A stretch of 43,239 nt of DNA from Prevotella sp. CAG:485 (GTDB lineage: Bacteria; Bacteroidota; Bacteroidia; Bacteroidales; Muribaculaceae): assembly GCA_000437495.1 (NCBI GenBank), contig FR897819.1, positions 8,124 through 51,362 on the forward strand, given 5' to 3'. Shown in pieces: positions 37,064 through 43,239 of this stretch. A program made the translations under genes and the position numbers. The notes below the pieces were generated by a model. The model worked only from the letters and a program-made list of their open reading frames with translations, made no database searches and was not told the origin of the DNA. How positions within the stretch are numbered: position 1 is the first letter of the stretch; each line of letters starts with the position of its first letter.

Positions 37064-37236
37064 TACGCTTATACGAAAATTTTCCTCAACCAACCCTTTT
37101 AAGGTGCAAAACGGGCAAATTCACAATTTTGCATTTAACTTTTCTTAACCTTTTAACTTCAACTTTTTCAGCCACTTAGGTGTAAGTGGCGTGTAGTTTA
37201 AGATTATTTGTTAAAGGGTCTTAGACCAGTAATAGG

Positions 37237-37839
37237 TCAAAAAAGGAAGCGTCTGAGCTCGCGGTAGAGGCGATAGGTGGGCAGCCCCATAACATTATAG
37301 AAACTGCCTCTTATGCCTTCTATTGCCACGCATCCAATCCATTCCTGAATGCCGTAGGCTCCGGCCTTGTCAAGAGGGTGAAAGTTGGCCACGTAGTAAG
37401 CTATCTCCTCATCGCTGAGTGCGCCGAAGGTAACCTGCGAAGAGGCCGAGAAGTTAATCTGGCGCTCTGTGGTACCTACCGTTACACCCGTTACGACTTC
37501 ATGAGTACGGTTCGCCAGCGATGACAGCATGTGCTGAGCCTCCTGCGCCGTTTTGGGTTTGCCCAGAATCCGGTGGTCGTTAATCACTATGGTATCAGCC
37601 GTTATTAGCAATTCATTCTCCTTAAGCTGATTCTTATAGCCGTTAAATTTGAGCGCCGAGAGGTATTGCGGCACGTTGACGGGCAACATATCGGCCGGAT
37701 ATACCTCCTTCACTCCTTCAATGTTCACCACCGTGAAAGGGATGCACAGCTGAGTGAGCAGTTCTTTGCGGCGCGGCGATTTGCTGCCGAGCAGGATATG
37801 GTATTTGTCGCAGAGTTGTTGCAGAGGGAATGGTGTCAT
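37237..37839 (-). CDS. Maf-type nucleotide pyrophosphatase
   Basis: A 200-aa protein of the Maf/HAM1-like fold, which hydrolyses non-canonical or surplus nucleoside triphosphates (house-cleaning role). The opening LLGSKSPRRKELLTQ contains the conserved SxxRxxxL motif, ADTIVI is near residue 86, and the KAGAYGIQEW block lies in the second half. Specificity (dTTP/UTP-type or m7GTP-type) cannot be decided here. It starts 11 nt after the KdsC-like gene, suggesting one operon from the right side down to here. Confidence 0.93.
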   Translation of the reverse strand: MTPFPLQQLCDKYHILLGSKSPRRKELLTQLCIPFTVVNIEGVKEVYPADMLPVNVPQYLSALKFNGYKNQLKENELLITADTIVINDHRILGKPKTAQEAQHMLSSLANRTHEVVTGVTVGTTERQINFSASSQVTFGALSDEEIAYYVANFHPLDKAGAYGIQEWIGCVAIEGIRGSFYNVMGLPTYRLYRELRRFLF

Positions 37840-37850
37840 GATGCATCTGT

Positions 37851-38375
37851 TTACCAGCCGAAAGCATCGGCGTCGCGCAGCCAGTTGTTGTGCGCTTTCA
37901 TTGTTTGTTCAATAATGTCGCGGCCAACGCCGTAACCGCCGTTGCGAGGTGAGATATATAGCGCTGTCTCCAAAGCCTCCGGGGCAGCATCGGCGGGAGC
38001 GCAAGGCAGCCCGACATGACGCATACAGGGAATGTCGGGAATGTCGTCGCCCACATAAACCACCTCCTCAGGTTTAAGGTCTTCTTTCTGCATCCAGTCT
38101 AACAGCAGAGGAAGTTTCTCTGCCGCACCCAGGTAGATATTCCGCACTCCGAGCGACTCAAACCTTACCCTGACGGCATGAGTCTTGCCGCCGGTAAAGA
38201 TGGCTATTTTGTAACCGAGTTTAGAGGCAAGCTGCATGGCATAACCATCCTTGATATTCACCATGCGCAGAGGTTCGCCGTCAGTCGACATTGGGATGGT
38301 AGAAGGCGAAAGCACGCCGTCAACGTCAAAGGCGAAAGCTTTGATTTTTGTCAAGTCGTAGGCTATGGAACTCAC
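37851..38375 (-). CDS. KdsC-like HAD phosphatase (KDO-8-phosphate phosphatase type)
   Basis: A 174-aa C0-type HAD hydrolase, with no cap domain. Motif I is FDVDG (Asp17 and Asp19), motif II FTGGK, and motif IV VGDDIPD. The length and the VRFESLGVRNIY segment fit KdsC, which removes phosphate from KDO-8-P for lipopolysaccharide core synthesis. Without other kds genes beside it, a related sugar-acid phosphatase such as one for KDN-9-P remains possible. It is 15 nt after the DUF2520 gene and 11 nt before maf. Confidence 0.85.
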   Translation of the reverse strand: MSSIAYDLTKIKAFAFDVDGVLSPSTIPMSTDGEPLRMVNIKDGYAMQLASKLGYKIAIFTGGKTHAVRVRFESLGVRNIYLGAAEKLPLLLDWMQKEDLKPEEVVYVGDDIPDIPCMRHVGLPCAPADAAPEALETALYISPRNGGYGVGRDIIEQTMKAHNNWLRDADAFGW

Positions 38376-38390
38376 TATTTCTGTTGCTTT

Positions 38391-39113
38391 TCAGTCTTTA
38401 TACAAATTCAGGATATGCTGAGAGAGGAGTCGATAAACACGGCTGGTATGGGGATGCCCCTGAAGCAGGTTCATGTGAGCCCAGAGGGTCTTTACATCGC
38501 CGCGGCGCGCCGGACCTGTCTGAGCCTTCTCCGGACCTATCTCCAACGCTTTTGCCACAGTTTCCTCAATCAGTTGGCCATAAGTGGACAGGCCTAAGGG
38601 AGCAATGGATTTCTCGGCCAGCATCAGCATATAGTTGAGATAATTGCAGGCAAAGACAGCGCCAAGATGCACATGTGCCCGCAGATTGGAATCGGCTGTG
38701 CGGGCATTGTCGGTCATATCAGCGGCCAAATCCATCAGTGCCTTCTCCGTCTCAGGCGAATCACCCTCCACAAACACGGGAATATGGTTATATTGCAGTT
38801 TGCGACCTTTGGTGAAAGTCTGCATAGGGTACAACACACCGGCGTGGTGAGAGAGTTCGCCAAGCTCTGCCAGCGGCACAGTGCCCGAATTATGCACTAT
38901 GATGGCTTTGCTATTCTCAAGCATGGCGTCGGCCTTACGGGCCACCTCGTCAATAGCGCTGTCGGTTACAGCCACTATGCAGAGGTCGGCATTGGGTTTA
39001 AATCCTTCAAAAGTGTGGGGATTGGTTTCCGATACTTCATAGCCGGCTTCCGAGAGCCAGGTTTGCAGATGAGAGGCTACATTACCTCTGCCTATTATAC
39101 AGATGCTTTTCAT
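38391..39113 (-). CDS. Rossmann-fold and DUF2520 domain protein
   Basis: A 240-aa protein. The N-terminal dinucleotide-binding segment is CIIGRGNVASHL, and the C-terminal helical part matches DUF2520, as in 6-phosphogluconate-dehydrogenase-like reductases (HVHLGAVFACNYLNYMLMLA). The family resembles F420/NADP-dependent reductases and pyrroline-carboxylate reductase-like enzymes, with the substrate unknown. Its ATG overlaps the ATP-grasp-like gene stop by 4 nt, so it is translationally coupled to it. It is followed 15 nt later by the KdsC-like gene. Confidence 0.88.
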   Translation of the reverse strand: MKSICIIGRGNVASHLQTWLSEAGYEVSETNPHTFEGFKPNADLCIVAVTDSAIDEVARKADAMLENSKAIIVHNSGTVPLAELGELSHHAGVLYPMQTFTKGRKLQYNHIPVFVEGDSPETEKALMDLAADMTDNARTADSNLRAHVHLGAVFACNYLNYMLMLAEKSIAPLGLSTYGQLIEETVAKALEIGPEKAQTGPARRGDVKTLWAHMNLLQGHPHTSRVYRLLSQHILNLYKD

Positions 39114-40078
39114 TGTAATGTGGTGTTACCGGTTTTCAGAATATTAATTAAGCCCATGGTGAGGCGCAGGTTTATTTCCACACAAAGGTTAAAGCCTAAA
39201 GTGGGGGAATAAAGGGCATCGATACCGGCCGGACCGGAGTATCGGGGCGCAATAATCCTGTTAATAGCATAACGCTGTTTTTGGAGTAAGCGTTCAGTCC
39301 AGCCGCGCGATTGCAGCAAACTCAAAATCTCCTGCTGCGAAGCCCGGCTGTTACCTTTGTATTGAGCCCGAGAATCCACCTCAAAGAGCGAATAGCCCAT
39401 AAAATGAGCTTCTCCGTGATGAATATCCCATTCAGTGGCGAAGTCGAACTCCTGCTTCCAGTCGGGCTCTGCCATCACAGATTTCTGCCTCTTCAGAGTG
39501 CCTGTAAGCCAACGTGTCAGGGTCAGATTATCGCCCGGCAGAACGCGTCTCACACCGCGTCCCGAGGAGCTCCACGGAGCTTTCAGATAACCGCCCGGAT
39601 GAGCCTCGCACCATTCTTCTATATCGGCCATAGATGTCAGTTCGCATGGCAGCAGCTCGGATGGAGTATCCACGAGCTGATGAAACGCCACTGTGGTGCG
39701 CCGGTGAGCAAGTTCTTTCAGAGCCTCCATACGGCCGGGAGAGGGGAGCAGGGCAGAGCTGATGTTATGGCGTTCGAGCAAGCGCCTGATGGTGGGATTC
39801 CAGCCCCAGGGTTTTATGGCTGCAAAATCATTGTCGTCTAAGTCCTCAACACTCACAAGGCGCAATGTTTTCTCCTTTACCTTGTCGGCATAGAGCATAT
39901 TCTTTTCAGGAGCGTCAAGCAGCAGGATGGCGTCGCCGGGAGCTGCCCATAAAGAGGGGAGAAGTGCCAGGCGGCGGCGCAACGAGATTATGTTTGCCTT
40001 AGGCGTAAAATTGTCGCCGTCATAGCCCAGGGCGAAGTCGGTGTCGGGATTGAAAATATGCAGAGTAGCGCCTGTCAT
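39110..40078 (-). CDS. ATP-grasp-like protein of unknown function
   Basis: A 322-aa soluble protein for which I know no characterised relative. The likely nucleotide-binding part is YLKAPWSSSGRGV (Lys166, then SSSGRGV at 170-176), which resembles the ATP-grasp glycine-rich loop. Near the C-terminus Glu301 and Asn303 in CVEINLR resemble the metal-binding E-x-N of that fold, and Asp287 is a possible further ligand. The opening HIFNPDTDFALGYD is also distinctive. ATP-grasp enzymes join a carboxylate to an amine or thiol through an acyl phosphate. Both ends overlap neighbours by 4 nt (dihydroorotase upstream and DUF2520 downstream), so it belongs to the same operon. Confidence 0.7.
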   Translation of the reverse strand: MTGATLHIFNPDTDFALGYDGDNFTPKANIISLRRRLALLPSLWAAPGDAILLLDAPEKNMLYADKVKEKTLRLVSVEDLDDNDFAAIKPWGWNPTIRRLLERHNISSALLPSPGRMEALKELAHRRTTVAFHQLVDTPSELLPCELTSMADIEEWCEAHPGGYLKAPWSSSGRGVRRVLPGDNLTLTRWLTGTLKRQKSVMAEPDWKQEFDFATEWDIHHGEAHFMGYSLFEVDSRAQYKGNSRASQQEILSLLQSRGWTERLLQKQRYAINRIIAPRYSGPAGIDALYSPTLGFNLCVEINLRLTMGLINILKTGNTTLQ

Positions 40079-41424
40079 TGGCGCTTGGCATGATTGAAAC
40101 GAAGCGGCTCGGCGGCTTTTGTCAGGAAAGTGCCTTTGTGGTAAGCCAACTCACCGTTTACGTAAGTGCTTTCTATACTATGGCTGAAGCGAATGCCCTG
40201 ATAAGGCGTCCAGCCGCATTTGGAATAGACCTTCTCACCAGCCACTGTGGGATGCGTGGGGTCAACAACCACCAAGTCAGCCCGATAGCCGTTGCGGATA
40301 AATCCGCGTTTCTCTATGCCGAATAGCTTGGCGGGGTTGCAGCACATCAGTTCAACAACCTGCTGCTGAGTGACGACTCCCTGCAACGCCAGTTCAAGCA
40401 TAATCAGCAGCGATTGCTCTACTCCGGGGCCTCCTGAAGCGGCGTTCAAAGCTCCACCTTCTTTTTCCGAGAGGAGATGAGGGGCATGGTCAGTGGCTAC
40501 AATCTGAATACGGCCGTCGGCGATAGCGCGGCGTAACTCAGCCCGGTCTTCGGCTCGTTTCACTGCCGGGTTCCATTTTATCAAAGCTCCCAGACGGTCG
40601 TAATCGGCATCCGTAAACCAGAGATGATGCACGCAAGCCTCGCCCGTTATCTTGCGCTGCTCAAGAGACTCATTGCCGAGCATGCGCGCCTCTTCGGCCG
40701 TGGAGAGATGCAGGATATGCAGACGCGTTCCCAATCGGCGGGCTCGCTCAATGGCTCTCCGGGTACTCTCACTGCAAGCTTTGTTGCTGCGAATCAACGG
40801 ATGAGCCGACACGGGAACGTTGTCGCCGTAGCGCTCGCGGAAGCCTTCGGTGTTGGCTTTAATGATGGACTCATCTTCGCTGTGTATGGCTATCAGCCAC
40901 GGAAGAGAGAAGATGCGGTCCAAGGCCTCCTCATTGTCGACCAGCATATTGCCCGTTGATGCGCCGAGAAATACTTTTATGCCGGGGATTTGCGAAGGAT
41001 CTATTTTTGCAATTTCATCTTCATTGCTGTTGGTGGCGCCGAAGAAGAATGAATAATTAGCCCATGACACATCGGCTCCCCGTTGCATCTTATCCTGCCA
41101 GGCTTTGAGTGTAACCGTTTGCGGCTTGGTGTTGGGCATATCCATAAAGGAGGTAACGCCCCCGGCCAGAGCCGCCCGGCTTTCGCTCTCTATGTCACCT
41201 TTATGTGTTAGACCGGGGTCGCGGAAATGCACCTGGTCATCTATCACTCCCGGCAAAATCCATTTGCCTTCAAGGTCTTGGACTTTCTCACATTCTTTCA
41301 TGAGAGAGGGCTCAGGAGTTCCGGCTGCTACAGCTTCAATGTCTTTGCCGTTAATCAGCACATATCCTATGAAGTCATCGTCGCCAGTAAAGACACGGGC
41401 GTTATGCAGTAAAGTGCGGGCCAT
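40075..41424 (-). CDS. pyrC: Dihydroorotase
   Basis: A zinc amidohydrolase that makes dihydroorotate from N-carbamoyl-aspartate in pyrimidine synthesis. The 449-aa length is normal for this class. Visible blocks are DDQVHFRDPG (62-71), KVFLGASTGNM with the probable carboxylated lysine, HSED, HLSTAEE and ATDHAPH with the catalytic Asp. The usual HxH metal motif is QxH here (Gln64, His66). I recall the same DDQVHF form from other Bacteroidetes dihydroorotases, so this seems to be a clade feature rather than a loss of activity. It overlaps both neighbours, by 1 nt with the glycosyltransferase gene and by 4 nt with the ATP-grasp-like gene. Confidence 0.93.
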   Translation of the reverse strand: MARTLLHNARVFTGDDDFIGYVLINGKDIEAVAAGTPEPSLMKECEKVQDLEGKWILPGVIDDQVHFRDPGLTHKGDIESESRAALAGGVTSFMDMPNTKPQTVTLKAWQDKMQRGADVSWANYSFFFGATNSNEDEIAKIDPSQIPGIKVFLGASTGNMLVDNEEALDRIFSLPWLIAIHSEDESIIKANTEGFRERYGDNVPVSAHPLIRSNKACSESTRRAIERARRLGTRLHILHLSTAEEARMLGNESLEQRKITGEACVHHLWFTDADYDRLGALIKWNPAVKRAEDRAELRRAIADGRIQIVATDHAPHLLSEKEGGALNAASGGPGVEQSLLIMLELALQGVVTQQQVVELMCCNPAKLFGIEKRGFIRNGYRADLVVVDPTHPTVAGEKVYSKCGWTPYQGIRFSHSIESTYVNGELAYHKGTFLTKAAEPLRFNHAKRQ

Positions 41425-42152
41425 CAGATTTTTCTTCTCAGTGCTTTTAAACGCAGTTTTATGACACCAAAAGCTGCCTCTCCGAAGATTGAGCCCGACA
41501 TCTTGCTGGTTCCTGCCACGCGGTTGACAAACACTATGGGCACTTCCACAATTTTAAATTTTTTGCGGAAGGCACGATATTTCATCTCAATCTGGAAAGC
41601 GTAGCCCTTAAACTGAATTTCATCGAGCCCTATCTCCTCAAGCACTTTGCGACGATAGCAAACGAAACCTGCCGTTGTGTCGCGCAACTTCATGCCGGTA
41701 ACGATGCGCACGTATGCCGAGGCATAGAACGACATCAGCACTCGGCCCATAGGCCAGTTCACTACGTTGACGCCACCTATATAACGCGACCCCACAGCCA
41801 CATCAGCGCCATCTTCTCGGCAGGCTTTCAACAGACGCGGCACATCTTTGGGATTATGGCTGAAGTCGGCATCCATCTCCATGATGTATTTATAGCCTCT
41901 GTCGAGCGCCCATTTGAAGCCGTGAATGTAAGCAGTTCCGAGACCGAGCTTTCCGGCGCGTTCCTCTAAGAACAAGCGGTCAGGCCATTGTTCGGCCATC
42001 TTGGTCTTTACCACACCGGCAGTGCCGTCGGGGGAATTGTCATCAATTATCAGCACCGAGAAATCGGGGCCGAGATTCAGAACAGCATCGATAATTTTAT
42101 CGATGTTCTCTATCTCGTTGTATGTTGGTATTATAACAAGAGCATCGGTCAT
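41424..42152 (-). CDS. Polyprenol monophosphomannose synthase-like glycosyltransferase (GT2)
   Basis: A 242-aa GT-A transferase. It starts VIIPTYNEIENI, with DDNSPDG at 37-43 and the metal-binding DAD at 94-96 (MEMDADFSHNP). The KGYAFQIEMKYRAF and TSKMSG blocks are typical of dolichol-phosphate-mannose synthase (DPM1-type). It has no C-terminal membrane domain, so it should work at the membrane surface, loading mannose (or a related sugar) on a polyprenyl phosphate for protein or glycan modification. Bacteroidetes have general protein O-glycosylation, so it may supply that pathway; this is an inference. It shares one nucleotide with pyrC. Confidence 0.9.
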   Translation of the reverse strand: MTDALVIIPTYNEIENIDKIIDAVLNLGPDFSVLIIDDNSPDGTAGVVKTKMAEQWPDRLFLEERAGKLGLGTAYIHGFKWALDRGYKYIMEMDADFSHNPKDVPRLLKACREDGADVAVGSRYIGGVNVVNWPMGRVLMSFYASAYVRIVTGMKLRDTTAGFVCYRRKVLEEIGLDEIQFKGYAFQIEMKYRAFRKKFKIVEVPIVFVNRVAGTSKMSGSIFGEAAFGVIKLRLKALRRKI

Positions 42153-42163
42153 AGCATTCTCGG

Positions 42164-43093
42164 TTAAAATTTGATGTTATATTTTTTCAGGAGATATAGC
42201 GGGTGATATGATTGCTTAGCCAGCCTAAGTCCCGGGTCTCCGGCGTCATCTTCGCGGTTGATGAACTTAATCTCAGGATGAAGAGCCGTAACGGCTTCCG
42301 CAAAAAATTTATTGATGGCCTCAAAGGAGCCGGCAACGCTTCTCTCAGCCTTTTCCACATGAATATGCAGCGTGTCGCCGATGATGTCGCCAATGGTGTA
42401 AGCGGCCAATTGTTCACCTATGCAGAGCAAGCCGCCTATGAGGTTCTCATCGCCTTCCTCAATGCGTTCAAGGAGTATGTCGGCCAACTTGCGTTCATAG
42501 CAGGCTTCGCGGCTCTGAGAGGCCTCTTTATCAACATTGCGACTTATCACATTCCTCACCGACGCCACATCTTCAGGCTTCATGAACCTGAAATGGCCGT
42601 CCGGGTAAGTGGCTTTGAACTGGTTGACGTGATTGCGCTTTTTGCTCATCTTCTTACCCGCAAGCGTGGCAAGTGCCTGAGCATCATATATATAATCCTC
42701 CCATGAGGGAAGTTCCGTCATTTCCTTGCCGCCAATGGCCATTAGCCTTTCGGCATCCTCCTGCGGCACTGCCGAGAAAATCAGGTCGATATTGCAACTT
42801 TCGCAATATTGGCGCAACACCTTTACCGACTCCTCAAGCGGCATCACCCCCAAGGGGACAGAGAATGTTGTTACAGGCTCGGTAAACTCACCCGTGCCGG
42901 GAGCGCGACCCATAATAAACAAAGTGTCGTTGTGGATGGCGTAGTGATAATCGAACATATCCACCCACATCAGAATGCCACCGTAAGAGAAGTCGCAACT
43001 GCGGCCGGTATGCTGACGCAGATATGGCAACATCTTCGCCATGGCATCGGCATCAACCGGTTGAAACTGCAGCAAACAGGTGTCCTGAATCAT
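42164..43093 (-). CDS. DUF2156 domain protein
   Basis: A 309-aa protein resembling the phosphatidylglycerol-lysyltransferase C-terminal (DUF2156, GNAT-like) domain. Typical segments are KKMSKKRNHVNQF, EQLAAYTIGDIIGDTLHIHV and FINREDDAGDPGLRLAKQSY. It has no membrane segments, so it is the soluble domain alone. Cellular role is unknown; aminoacylation or acyl transfer to a lipid or glycan is possible. The frame continues upstream to 43183, but those residues overlap the preceding gene, and the ATG at 43093 (MIQDTCLLQFQPVDADAM) is the sensible start. It lies 10 nt after the UDP-glucose dehydrogenase gene and 11 nt before the glycosyltransferase gene. Confidence 0.82.
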   Translation of the reverse strand: MIQDTCLLQFQPVDADAMAKMLPYLRQHTGRSCDFSYGGILMWVDMFDYHYAIHNDTLFIMGRAPGTGEFTEPVTTFSVPLGVMPLEESVKVLRQYCESCNIDLIFSAVPQEDAERLMAIGGKEMTELPSWEDYIYDAQALATLAGKKMSKKRNHVNQFKATYPDGHFRFMKPEDVASVRNVISRNVDKEASQSREACYERKLADILLERIEEGDENLIGGLLCIGEQLAAYTIGDIIGDTLHIHVEKAERSVAGSFEAINKFFAEAVTALHPEIKFINREDDAGDPGLRLAKQSYHPLYLLKKYNIKF

Positions 43094-43103
43094 ACTTTGA
43101 ATA

Positions 43104-43239
43104 TTATTTGCCCAGGGCGTAATAAACGAAACCGTCCTTCTCAAGCTCCTTGCGCGAGTATATGTTGCGGCCGTCGAGCACAACGTGCTGCTTCATGAGG
43201 CGCTTTGCGTTGAGCCAGTCGGGCATTCTGAACTCCTTC
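43104..43239 (-). CDS. UDP-glucose 6-dehydrogenase, C-terminal end (cut by window edge)
   Basis: The last 44 codons run in from the right edge and stop at 43104-43106. They read FRMPDWLNAKRLMKQHVVLD and then GRNIYSRKELEKDGFVYYAL, ending GK. The VVLDGRNIY segment is typical of the C-terminal domain of UDP-glucose/GDP-mannose dehydrogenases. The enzyme makes UDP-glucuronate for surface polysaccharides. Only the end is present, so the sugar specificity cannot be judged. Confidence 0.8.
   Translation of the reverse strand, partial: KEFRMPDWLNAKRLMKQHVVLDGRNIYSRKELEKDGFVYYALGK

Larger units (their letters stand above)
36840..37236. other. 397-nt spacer with several palindromes
   Basis: Near the NlpC gene it holds the promoter and leader. 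Beyond that are four paired structures: GGTTTTgGCACAC/GTGTGCaAAAACC (36975-37011), AAATCGCCCGAAT-type 19-bp stem (37021-37063), TGCAAAA/TTTTGCA (37105-37133) and GCCACTTA/TAAGTGGC (37171-37190), plus the GGTCTTAGACC palindrome at 37217-37227. I see no convincing coding frame. Confidence 0.7.

Overview
The window (about 43 kb, roughly 50% GC) looks like chromosome from an order Bacteroidales gut-type bacterium, most likely Muribaculaceae-like; the family is an inference. Supporting points: several promoters match the Bacteroidetes form (TTTG, about 20 nt, TAnnTTTG), start codons lack Shine-Dalgarno sequences, and the genes include a PorT-like outer-membrane barrel, a T9SS-like C-terminal tail, the long form of urocanate hydratase, a TPR-membrane-AraC regulator and a dihydroorotase of the DDQVHF type. 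I see no rRNA, tRNA, CRISPR array, insertion sequence, integrase or phage gene. This is mostly core chromosome.

Layout. 1-4.4 kb (minus): an envelope operon of a LysM/periplasmic-binding-like protein, a PorT-like barrel, CdsA and an M13 peptidase cut by the left edge. 4.6-11.9 kb (minus): a complete histidine-degradation operon, hutU-ftcD-hutI-fchA-hutH, ending in a nitroreductase-like gene and driven by a near-consensus promoter. 12.0-18.2 kb (minus): a large TPR protein, an unrecognised secreted protein, and a TPR-membrane-AraC regulator broken by a 1-nt frameshift. 18.2-19.8 kb: DAHP synthase/chorismate mutase, divergent from a thioredoxin-like lipoprotein. 19.9-26.0 kb (minus): a tightly packed operon of a Pfs-LuxS fusion, a BASS-family transporter, uvrB and a YgiQ radical-SAM protein. 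26.0-34.7 kb (plus): threonylcarbamoyl-AMP synthase, malate dehydrogenase, MazG, topoisomerase III, a small Cys-rich membrane protein, ribosomal protein L25, peptidyl-tRNA hydrolase and an S9 peptidase. 34.7-43.2 kb (minus): a MINPP-like phosphatase, an NlpC/P60 hydrolase, then a chain of Maf, KdsC-like phosphatase, a DUF2520 protein, an ATP-grasp-like protein, dihydroorotase, a dolichol-phosphate-mannose-synthase-like transferase, a DUF2156 protein and the end of a UDP-glucose dehydrogenase.

How the genes work together. HutH, HutU, HutI, FtcD and FchA convert histidine to glutamate and pass the formimino carbon to tetrahydrofolate. The Pfs-LuxS protein carries both steps from S-adenosylhomocysteine to homocysteine plus DPD (the AI-2 precursor) in one chain and is translationally coupled to a small-molecule transporter. 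This is the nearest thing here to an unusual system. The other points worth a second look are the broken regulator beside an unknown secreted protein, the coupled ATP-grasp-like gene, a small Cys-rich membrane protein, and several strong palindromes in spacers. Several start codons were moved inward from the longest reading frame, and the reason is given in each entry.
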